This document shows positions 1 to 9,891 of a stretch of 64,000 bases of DNA, one piece after another (within the stretch, counting starts at the first letter, position 1; each line of letters begins with the position of its first letter). Where the stretch lies: contig JTDE01001337.1 in NCBI GenBank assembly GCA_014338405.1, forward strand, positions 83,703-147,702. Direction: 5' to 3'. The notes beneath the pieces were generated by a model. It was given only the letters and a program-made list of their open reading frames with translations, was not told the DNA's origin and ran no database searches. Source of the DNA: Paragonimus skrjabini miyazakii (taxonomy: Eukaryota; Platyhelminthes; Trematoda; Plagiorchiida; Troglotrematidae). The translations under genes and the position numbers were made by a program.

Positions 1-421
1 TGAAATTGCCTTTCAAGCATTCCCAAAAATACATCCGCCAATATGGGGCCAAGTGGGCTACCCATGGCTACACCATCAATCTGTCTATAGTTAACACCTG
101 CGAACCCAAACGGAATGTTTTCTGTACAAGCAAAAATGAGATCCTTGAGAAGATCTAATGGAATACCTACATTTACATTTTGATTAAAAATAAAATCACA
201 TAAAAATTCAACGGTTTCACGCAGCGGTACATTAGTAAATAAAGAGTCTACATCGACCGAGTACATCATCTGTGGACTTACTGAATTGTTCTCCAAAATT
301 TCTGCCAGCTCAAAGGAACTACGAACAAAATTGGGGGATAACAATTCACGAACGGGTTTAAGGATGTCCACTGTTTTACGTTGGCGACTGATGAGAGAAA
401 ATCGAAATGTTAACATCACGC
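1..421 (-). mobile_element. Penelope-like element reverse transcriptase, partial, runs off left edge
   Basis: The minus strand is open from about 421 to the window edge and reads as a Penelope-like (PLE) reverse transcriptase. Seen: a motif-A-like stretch YSVDVDSLFTNVPL (near 290-245) and a motif-B stretch GVAMGSPLGPILAD (near 80-35), which is typical of PLE RTs. The catalytic YxDD motif would lie beyond the edge. The reading frame has no stop or frameshift over about 140 codons, so this copy is less decayed than the PLE pieces elsewhere in the window. A non-LTR RT is less likely because of the MGSPLGP form of motif B. Confidence 0.85.
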
Positions 422-3007
422 GATATATGTCTTCTCTCTGTTTTGACTAAATGGATTGGGGGAACTCAATGTTTCAAATTTTTATGTTCTAGGTGTTCAC
501 TTCAATGTTTTTGCAGACAGGCTAACTCCACATGAAAAGCATCGATATGAAAGATGTTTGTCTAGTGTACTAGTCGATGCGGGTTGAAGCTTGTGTGTGT
601 GTCATCGGCATCATATTCAAAAGGACGATTGAGAAGTGAAAATCTGTTCTGGTCACTCCTTTTGGTGTTTCATACTGATCATTCAAACAATAACACCTAC
701 TGACATATTCCACACCTGGAAAGTTATGGTCAATGCATACTTTATCTTTTTGTTTCAAGATGTGTAGGTTGAATATTTTATTGTATACCGATGCTCTCAC
801 GAATCCCTACTTCACTGAGGAAGTTATGGAGTTTTATTCGACTCAGATAGAGATGAAATGACTGTAACAAACTTTCAACTGTGTTTGAAAATTGTCATTG
901 TTTCCCTCCTACACCTTAAGCTAGTTGGAAGTTAAAATGATTATCTTGATGTTGTTCGATATTTACCTTCCTACTCACATTCCGCTGTCACCGATCTCAT
1001 TCTTGTTTGGAATAATCTGTTTGGAACAATCGAAATGAGGATTCGAAATGACAGCTTTGTCTTCTTAACGTCGCTATGGCAATTCAAATGATGGATTCGT
1101 GATGAACTTACGAAACGGTTCACATCTTAGAGATTCAAAACTAGTGCATATCATGGGGTTATTGTACACCAAACAAAATTATGTTTTCGAAAATGTGTTA
1201 GTTATATAGAATTTGGCCAATTGACATTCACCTATATTATTCAAAATAATGTCCACAATGACTCTTTGTAACTAGTTCTGTTTGCCCTTTCCAATTTGTT
1301 GCCTTGAGTTAGTATTCTACCAAACTGTTACGTGAGCATCATTCAGAATTATTTAACAATCATTGATATTAACCAGGACAAAATAACTACTGGGTTAGAA
1401 GAGTTGTGATTCATCGAAAGAGATTGTGGATAATTAAAATGTAAGCTACCTATGGTTTGTCAACTGCAGGCAGTGCTCCACGAAACGAAGTTAGATGGCC
1501 TAATTAGGATTCGGAGAGACTTTCCGTATGAGGAGCCGAAACCTCTGTTCATTAAACTATCAGCCCCATGTGTTTCCCTTGAGATGTTAATTGATCATAG
1601 TCCGTGTATCGTAACGGAAGAGATCGGTCGGAGTGTCTCTGCAGAATACATCTTACGTAATTCTACTTACATGTTCTAAATTTATCCGGGGACATAACTG
1701 TTTCGAATATCAGAACGGTTGGGGATTTGAATACATTCCCAAGTAGTCCACTGCATACAGTCATTGTCTGCAGTGAAATAAAAAAGGCATCGTAAAGCAT
1801 TATTATCATAAAAACCATATCGTGTGCAATCATTCATTAGATACGAAATGCAAATGGTCCTTTGTCTAAAAGTGTGCACCACAGAATACTGGATCTAGGC
1901 AATCTTTACATTTGAAACGTTTGGTCTCATTCTCCTAACTATCTGACCCGATACAAACTCTTTTAAAGAACGTGTTAGACTGCTAGACTTAACCCTGCTA
2001 GATAATGGCTCTTCATCCCAATGTGTCACGTAATGCACCAAGTCACTATGTCTATGACCTATTCTGTTGACTGTCTCACTGAAAAATAACTATCTTCGTT
2101 CACTATTATTGTTTTAATTTTGATTGTACTTACAACGGCGAGAATGTTGTGATCGTCGTGCAAGCCGCGTAGCAAACGATATCAGTGACCCAGTTGATGT
2201 ATTCGTCCAAGCAAATGTGATATGTGGTTTCGCCTGTATTAGCGAATGCACATGCAATGGGACTGTATCGAGGACACTAGGAACGCGTATTAGTATATAT
2301 ATTTTATGGTGGCTACAGATACCTTGAGCTGACGTCGTTCAAATTGCCATCACGAAGTACTTACACGGTACGGGTCTTGAAATCTATGGTACCAAGGCTT
2401 TTCGTATTGTCTATAGTTCGAGGACGATGAAAAGTCCTGTTTGTTAAGGTTCTTGTAATTTGCTCGACAAAACCGCCTTTTGCAGACAGAAGCACATAAT
2501 AATCATTTTTCTATAACTGTCATTGTCCTTTAATGTCTGTGTTCTTCTGTTCTGAGGATGCTAACGAACGTTTGCCGGATTCCCTGCGAAATCCCTCTAG
2601 ATCTTTTAACGTAACTTTTCCCATCCACCTCGTGCCGTTTTATCAGAGGGCTTGTTTTCCATTCCTAGACATTTTTTTCCCTGTTTGTTAGGCTCACTCA
2701 TTGTTATTGTGCTATTTCGGTATATCTCGAGAACGTTAATTTCTCTCTGAAGGTGACAAATTAATGTTCATGCATAAGACGCTTCACGCCTAATTGGTGG
2801 CTTTTGTTAAACCCTTTGTTATGAGCCTGGTCTTCTACTACTCATTCCGAGCTTTGTTTCTAGAAGCTGCCCCCAACTTGCTCACCACAATACGTTTCTT
2901 GGATTGCTACACTGTGGGTGTCATGTGGGCGAAAGACAGTTAAACTATCTCACTCTAGACTGCATTCATGTTAATCGGTTTTTGTGACTAAATTGGTTTG
3001 AAAACAA
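422..3007. other. No recognisable gene; upstream flank or intron of the SLC17 gene
   Basis: Only short open stretches are present (for example 1452-1679 on +, 570-800 on -), without splice context or recognisable motifs. Earlier exons of the SLC17-like transporter should lie on this side, but I could not recognise any. They may be further left than the window. Confidence 0.4.
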
Positions 3008-3184
3008 GCATTCGTGTCTGGTTGTCAGCCCTTGGTGGTATCGGTGCTGGACTACTGACAGTCGGGCTACTAAGTTGCAATCGGATCGGGGTGGTTTTAG
3101 TTTTTGTGATTTGTATCGGTATGATGGGAGCGGCGAGTTCCGGATTCACATGCAATATCGTTGATTTAGCCCCCAAATTCGCAG
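3008..3184 (+). CDS. SLC17-family transporter, internal exon with two membrane segments
   Basis: Reading IRVWLSALGG onward, this exon encodes two hydrophobic helices ending in SSGFTCNIVDLAPKFAG. That matches the late transmembrane region of SLC17 proteins (sialin, VGLUT, Na/phosphate cotransporters), where a (S/N)xxDIAPxxAG motif follows the helix. The donor is GCAG|gtaggt at 3184, ending in phase 1, which matches the next exon. The acceptor is uncertain: the best candidate is the AG just before 3008, with a poor pyrimidine tract. An in-frame stop at 2989 limits any extension upstream. Confidence 0.72.
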
Positions 3185-6015
3185 GTAGGTCTGGTATTTT
3201 CTTCCCCATTGTATAGCGCAAAGGGATTGGATTTCACCCGTGTATATTTTGTTGTTGACCATCTACCTTCACCGTGTCTACCATTGAAAAGATCAAACGA
3301 CTTGAGCACTACTGACCATTGAGACTGTTCGGCTACATAATGTATAAGACCAGTATGGTAGTGATCAATTTGTTCCTCTCAAAAAACGCTGCTAGAACCA
3401 ATGTTTTAATACCGCTCCGAACGTAGACAAATTTATTTTGAGGTGAGCATTCGGGAGGGCAAAACCTGAACCTAAACCTTCCTATAATGGTGGGCTAGCC
3501 GTAAGGTCTTAACAACAATGCCAAACAAACAACTTAAGATAGAAGGCATTCAAATTACCCTCATGTTTCTTCATCGTAATGGCTCTCGAGGAATGGAAAT
3601 TGTGTACTATGGTGCACTATGGTAGGGTGAGACATACAATCCATTTGCAAGTAACTCAAGATAAGCACATATCCTATTTGTTTTATTTGGTGAGTTGTAC
3701 ATAACCTGTTACGTGTCGAGCAGTTCGACTCTGACGTGAGAAGTTGCTTCATTGAAAACAGAACATGAGCCGGGTAACTTGGCTTGTGGCTGTAGGAGTG
3801 TCACGAATCAAATGAATAGGTATATAATAATATCTGATAATCGGCAACATCGATTACAATCGAAATTTTGTTGACCATGAATGCTTTGGCTAACTCTCTT
3901 GTAGCATCCTGGTAGAAACGGTAGTGTTTTCATCTCTCACCAAATGGAACTATTCGTGTGGGTTTCCATGCAGCTGAGGTTCGACGTAAATGTAGTTCAT
4001 TTTTTGAACGGGACTAGAGTGTTGTGGTACCATTCTGTTATACAAACTATAAAGCATGTCATTTTCCAATATAAATCCCGGAACTTCAATAATTAACTCA
4101 AACATGGCTCAGTTAATTCATCCAAATCGTTGGCTCCACCCTAACTGGAATGTCTTGATCATAGGGTTATCGATTCGAATCACTAATGTTCTATTTGTTC
4201 TTCGTTCGAATTGATCGAGCACCCTGAAAACTATCTACACAAGGCTGTATTTGAGCGTTTGAATATGACTATTCGATTGTAAGGTTACTGGTGTTTCAGT
4301 TAACGCACAAGTATCATAGGCACGAGGGCGAGGATATGCACTATTGATGAACTCCAGAAAGGAAGGACCTCGAATCTCGTGATTTCTTTCGAAGTGAGAT
4401 AGCCGAAAGGTTTATCTGGATGCGAAGGTTGCGATCAAGTGTGGGTGATGTTCAATATGAAGCAATCCAAATTCCCAAACTATAATCACTCATTTTTCCA
4501 TCTTTGACAATTCCGTAATTGTCTTTGTTGATTCTCCTATTTCATTTCACCTCGTGACTTGATGTTTCTGTTCTAGCACAACGTATTTTTTCAACTAAGC
4601 TCTCGTGGTTGCTGGGTGTTTTGCTTTGATGGTTCAAACGGATAAGTCTATAGCGTATGCTAGGATTTTGCAGACAGGTGTCAACCGGTAGCATTTTGCT
4701 ATACGATTGCTTAGTCAGATTAATGGGGATAAGACCGAGATTGTAGACTAAACAGATGTACTTGGGTGAGTTGACATACGCACAGCCGTACACATCTACG
4801 TGGCACACGGCATTCGTGTGCCGTTTGGTACTAATATGCAGAGGTAGGTTGGAGTTTGCGATGTGATGAACGAGCCAAGTTGTCTTCTGCACTAAGCTTT
4901 ACCTAGTGTATGTTCTAAGATGGGGATGACGGTAATTTTCAATAGGGCACAACCCAGGAACTCTAAAAATGTCAGATACATTCATGAAGGGTTGCTGTTA
5001 GGAAGAACTGCAAAATACTTGATTTAGATGATATCTAATTGTATTATTCTCAGTTTCGGTTGCATCTCTTCTAAATTTACGATTGTATCGAGCTTATTTT
5101 TGAGATTGTAAATTTCCTGATTTATTTACAATGACATAAAATTAATGTTGGTTAAATTTACTAAAATGGTCGTTGGAATGAAACGGCTTGAGCGCCTTTT
5201 TTACTACCGATATGAATCAACCTGGCTGAACTTCGTTCGTCACTGACAGTGTTGTGATTTCAAGATGAATAGCTATAACGATATATTTGTTTATGGCTAC
5301 GAAGGTAAGATACACCAACCGAGTCAACTACGCTCACTGGCACTGTTTTATGCACGTAGTATTCGTCAAACAAAATCAATTTCTTATTTAAAAACATGGC
5401 TGTCATTTATACTTGTTCCAGTCGCATGCCGTATTTTTTCCAGACTTCGACTTCGTTGTCTGTAAAACTTGTTCTACTACTGTGTCTATAAATATGAGGG
5501 AAAGCACTACCACTAACCTGGTTTATGATAAAAAAATTGAGATGGATTGAATTTCACTTTACAAGCTCCTCTTCAACTGCAAGGCACTTACAATTTGCGC
5601 TTAAACGACAGCAGGATAGCCACTCAACTTTATTGGGGCTTTGGCTACTCTGCCACGCCTTCGTACTAACAAGTACTATTGGTTAGTGTGTAGCTGACAC
5701 ATAGAACATAATATTTCTGATCATCCCCTGATTTATACTTTAGTCTGTGATTCAACAGTATGCCATCTTACACTCGGACCGGACAGAGCCCATCTTAACA
5801 TCTTTGCTAGTTCCGTTCAATACGGTGATCGTCAGCTATCAACCTTAACTATCATTCAAACGGCAAACCCAGTTCGTTCTGTTTCATCTTGCAAACCTGT
5901 GAACATCTCTCAGAAAACGTACGCTCAATTAGGACTACAAGCTGAGGACCAAAGTAGTGTAGTCAAATCTCTTTGTCTTTCATTTTAACGTTTACTCTGA
6001 CTTTATTTCATTCAG
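3185..6015 (+). other. Intron of the SLC17-like gene
   Basis: GT-AG intron between two in-phase exons. It holds a decayed hammerhead-SINE copy near 4330-4490. It also holds an unassigned 116-codon open stretch on the minus strand (4542-4892) that I consider likely to be chance or old repeat. I see nothing else identifiable. Confidence 0.6.
4330..4490 (+). repeat. Decayed hammerhead-SINE copy
   Basis: The + strand resembles the SINE body and tail of the copies at 42845-43085 and 56160-56345. It has GCACTATTGATGAACTC in place of the ribozyme start and, further on, gcgatcaagtgtgggtgatg. The ribozyme core is destroyed and the tRNA-like head is missing. Confidence 0.5.
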
Positions 6016-6101
6016 GTGTCATTCTGTCGATTACTAACACGATGGCTACTTTACCAGGGATACTCGGCCCACTTTTTGTGGGATATGTGACACGGCACAG
6101 C
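6016..6101 (+). CDS. SLC17-family transporter, internal exon with signature
   Basis: Flanked by attcag| and |gtaagt, this 86-nt exon completes the split Gly codon and reads GVILSITNTMATLPGILGP followed by LFVGYVTRHS. The ITNTxATxPGxxGP motif is the hallmark of the last third of SLC17 transporters such as sialin. It lies in a membrane helix of these proton- or sodium-coupled organic or phosphate anion carriers. Entry phase 1 and exit phase 0 agree with both neighbours. Which SLC17 subtype this is cannot be decided from the tail alone. Confidence 0.85.
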
Positions 6102-6885
6102 GTAAGTTGATTACCCGTTTAGATCTGTACATCCCTGTTAAACAAGTTTGAACCGTTCAGATTATTATTCTGCATTCATAAATGGGCGTTTTCAAGCTTG
6201 TAAGATCATAAGACCTTTGTAAGAAAATAGATAGGAGGATTGTTTCATGAGCAAAATTTATTCTCATACATTTTAAGGTCATATTTTGATTAATCATCAA
6301 CTTATCGATCATGCAGTATCATTTGTTTATGTTTGTCGTCAGTGCATGTTGAGCCGATTATCAATCTATCCAACTGATTGGTTGAACCACCGGTAATGTT
6401 TTATTGATGAATTATTATAGGTACCATCACAGGCTGACCATTGTAGATTTACTTATCCTACTGACGAAGAAAACTAACGAGCAAATCTAGGGATGCGGGT
6501 TCAGACATTCTACTGACAGTGCTCTTTTCAGGGTTTTTGTAACCTGAACCATCCAACGTCAGTTTTGTGTAAGTTTTGGAACGTTTGCCTGTTTACCGTG
6601 TAGTTCGCTTGCTCAGTTTTTCTGGAGCAGCTGATATGCTTTGGTTTAGTGATGAATCTGTTTGTGTTATATTTCACCTGTTGAACTTAATCGAAAATAG
6701 GTCATTTTGACTGTCACATAAATACTCATGTCTATGCAAGAAAGATCCACGAGCTAGCTTCTTGGGTTTGAACGATCAGTCCAACGACACCTTTTTTCCT
6801 ATGCATATAGTTAACAACTTGGCCGCCATCTCTCACGTGATGATCACTTATTTTTTGTCTCGCTCATTCAAATGCGCTCAACCAG
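6102..6885 (+). other. Intron of the SLC17-like gene
   Basis: GT-AG intron of 784 nt ending in a T-rich tract and ..caaccag|. No other feature recognised. Confidence 0.65.
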
Positions 6886-7026
6886 TCTAGCCTAGAAAAC
6901 TGGCGTATCGTGTTTGGTGTGGCGACGGGGATTGCGTGGTTTGGTGCGCTGATCAATTTGCTGATGACCAGCGCAGTTCGCCAGCCCTGGGGCGAGTTGG
7001 AACGGTCAAGTACTGGAAATCACTGA
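6886..7026 (+). CDS. SLC17-family transporter, terminal exon
   Basis: After acceptor caaccag| the exon reads SSLENWRIVFGVATGIAWF and ends AVRQPWGELERSSTGNH with a TGA at 7024-7026 (47 codons including stop). The WRxVFxxxxxIxxxG pattern is the final transmembrane helix of SLC17 proteins. The short hydrophilic QPW tail matches the family's C-terminus (Q.W in sialin). Phase 0 at both sides keeps the frame from the previous exon. A candidate AATAAA lies at 7538-7543. Confidence 0.85.
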   Translation, partial: SSLENWRIVFGVATGIAWFGALINLLMTSAVRQPWGELERSSTGNH

Positions 7027-9684
7027 CAATGGACAATCGAACTGTCGCTCGTGCACCTACCTCAGTTGACTGATTTTTAGCAGATAACATCTTTCACTTT
7101 TCACTTTATTTGTGACTTTCTGCATACATTTGACGATAATTAAATATAGTTATTGATCACTGTTTATTATTGTTCAGAGTAAGCCTACATGCTGTTGAAC
7201 ATACAACCATTGTTTCTTTCTCATCATAATCCATTTCTCTAGTTTCACAGGATGGTTCTCTTTCCGACTAACCTTTTTCGTACCCCATATTGTGCGCCAT
7301 CAAACGGGACGTTATAAAACTAAGCTACCCAAACACCGGCTGACCTCCCTTCAGCTGCGCCACCTTTACGTTCGAATTGGATGGTTTTACTACCGGGTTA
7401 TCTGAATGAAGTGTAAATGCTTTCATGATGGCCCTACTCCTTTGATTCGCCAGTTTATTATCCACTACATGTTGGCTAGCCCGACAATAGTGATGAACTA
7501 GTTTGACAGTAATCACTACTTTCACAACACACAGCGCAATAAAACACATGTAATGCTATTCTACATTCGACAGGGCCACTAGTTTTATATTTTCATTCAA
7601 AACACACTAAACATGATTGTGGTTTACCAAGTTGTTCACTAAAAGCAGGTCAGCCTGAAGCACATTGATAACATGAGCTTTCTTGATAGATGAAACTGGA
7701 TTCTTGTTGTTGTGACTGCAATCAAACCTTCCAAAGTGGTTCACTCTTTTGTACACAATGGTCAGGTCATTGGCAAAAGCGGTAGCCACATATCAATGGT
7801 TCAGTTAGTCACGGCGTCTGCTCCGCACCCATCATAATTAAGACACAAAAGTTTGGGAATTCAGAAAGCGAGCTAGCCGTTCAGAATTACACACTTGTAT
7901 CAAGATGCCGGAGTAATTTAATCGCATAATGCCGATCTTACAAACCCACTAAAAAGTGATATACTTGAACAAAACGTCCAATTTTCATCATAGTTAAGTA
8001 TAATAAATTGTAAAACCTACATTTTGCATGAGTACATGTCCAGCTCATTTTACGATTCTGTGCGTATTATTGGCGCAATCCAGTGTCACAATCTGGAAAG
8101 TCCACTTTGGGTTTCCGTAAAGTATCATTTAGCGTTTGACATAATTAGTCATCTATCAGATGAAACCATTCGAAGGGTCCCTCGCTGCCTTACAGGCCAT
8201 GGTAGACGGTGTGTACAGACCAGCTATTTGGTCCAGTAAAATGGACTGACTATGTTATTAATTGGCAGTTAACGTTGATGTGCTGCCATTATTCAACAGT
8301 ACAATAAAAGTTGTTCAATACTGCTCTCCACGAAAAAACATCATTCGAAAGAACAGAAGTGTTTCCTTCGTGAAAGTATTTCTTCTTGAGAGCGGAAGCG
8401 CTTTATTCATTTGATGTGACCACAATGCAGTGAATAAGGAAACTCTGCTTGGTCAAAATTGCCCAAGCAGACGTACGCCCCTGATTAATATTGCAGTTCA
8501 ATTACTGTTGTTCTCAGCATCTTAAAGTACCGTAGATGCTATCAAGTGGCATCTCGTAATGGCTACTCCATAGCCATCATGCAACGCTGACGTAAAGGAT
8601 AACCGTTCACTGTACGACCCCGAAATCGATCAGCGTAGGGAAATTGATAGGACCACATATCGTTGCCACATACGGACGACCGATCGTACGACTAGTTAAC
8701 GTTAAATAACCTGTGAATCTAATTACTCAATAAATCGACCCGTCCAAAGATCAAAAGTTTGAGACTGTAGAGGTTTGATATTGCACTAAATTACAACAGT
8801 AATGGACAAGATGAATATAACAAGCCTTATCTGTGATTCATGTTGGAAACGTCAACTGTACAGAACCATTGGGTTGAGTAGTACTTGGAGTCATTTGAAA
8901 CCTAAGCAGTGTAACCAGCGCAGTCCAAATTAATGCAATCTTTGGACTGGAAGCAGGGTCAACATATAAGTCGAGCAACTTGCTAGAGGTAAGTTAGGGG
9001 TTACACTAATAAGAACTGAAGTCAAGGAGCGTGCTGCTCATTGGATGAGGGGAACAGTTTAAGGGGCTAACACGAAATGGGAGATGACCCTAGACGTCAA
9101 TGTTCATTGAACCGTCCAGTAAAAAAATATTGTTGATGCTACCAGACAAACTAATTAGCTGAAAGTCGTAATTCATGAGCAATCTGAAGAAGACGTTAAA
9201 TATAAGCAAACGAATCAATTTACGTTCGTTACACAATACAAAGAGAGTTTCAGTTAGAACATCGCTTATGTTTGCGAACTGGCTGTGGTCTCTGTTAGCT
9301 GAATACAACAAGCTAACAGCGTTGGTTTGAATGTAGAACAAAAGATAGAGAGAACAGATGAAGTCGTAAAGTACAGAGAAAAATGTGGGACCGGTTACAA
9401 CTTGAACTCGGTTGACCAATCTGTGATCAGACAAGCCCAGTACACTTCCACAGTTCGGCAACAATAATACCCGTAAACTATTGGACGATGTTGATAAAAA
9501 AGAAGCATACAGTTCAGTCATAGACTCACCAACCTTTTGGTCAGTGTAACTGCATTAACATATACGAAGTGGGATGTCATCAAGCTACATAACTAATCAT
9601 AAAGCATCAGTAGCAATTTGGCATTCAATAGTGCATAATGACAACAGCAAAATAACAATGTGTTCACTTTTTCTTCCGATTTAC
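7027..9684. other. Region between the SLC17-like gene and the APC4-like gene
   Basis: The left part is probably the 3' UTR of the transporter, with a candidate polyadenylation signal AATAAA at 7538-7543. On the minus strand, 9090-9521 is open for 143 codons and could be the last exon of the APC4-like gene. It includes SFLSTSSNSLRVLLLPN, faintly like the C-terminal strand of APC4. The joining exon phase could not be settled. The rest (7600-9080) shows nothing recognisable. Confidence 0.4.
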
Positions 9685-9891
9685 TATTGAGTTGGGAGTA
9701 GTTATTTGAGAGAAGTCATATTTCGGGAAATGTAGTTCATAGAGGTCACTGGTTTGAAGAGCTACAACTGTTTCCCGGCCAAATTGAATTAGGTCCACAA
9801 TGCGGCTGTGGTTCAAGCCATTCTGTATGTCCAGAATCCCGAATGAAGCCTCTGATTTCCCCGGTGTTTTCACTCTTGCTAGTAACAATGC
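9685..9891 (-). CDS. Exon of the APC4-like gene
   Basis: Acceptor attattcag| and donor CTCAATA|gtaaat enclose 69 codons in phase 0. They read ALLLARVKTPGKSEASFG, then ILDIQNGLNHSRIVDLIQF, then GRETVVALQTSDLYELHF. Its entry phase matches the 10070-10223 exon. The beta-strand-rich texture fits the late APC4 region (inference). Confidence 0.55.
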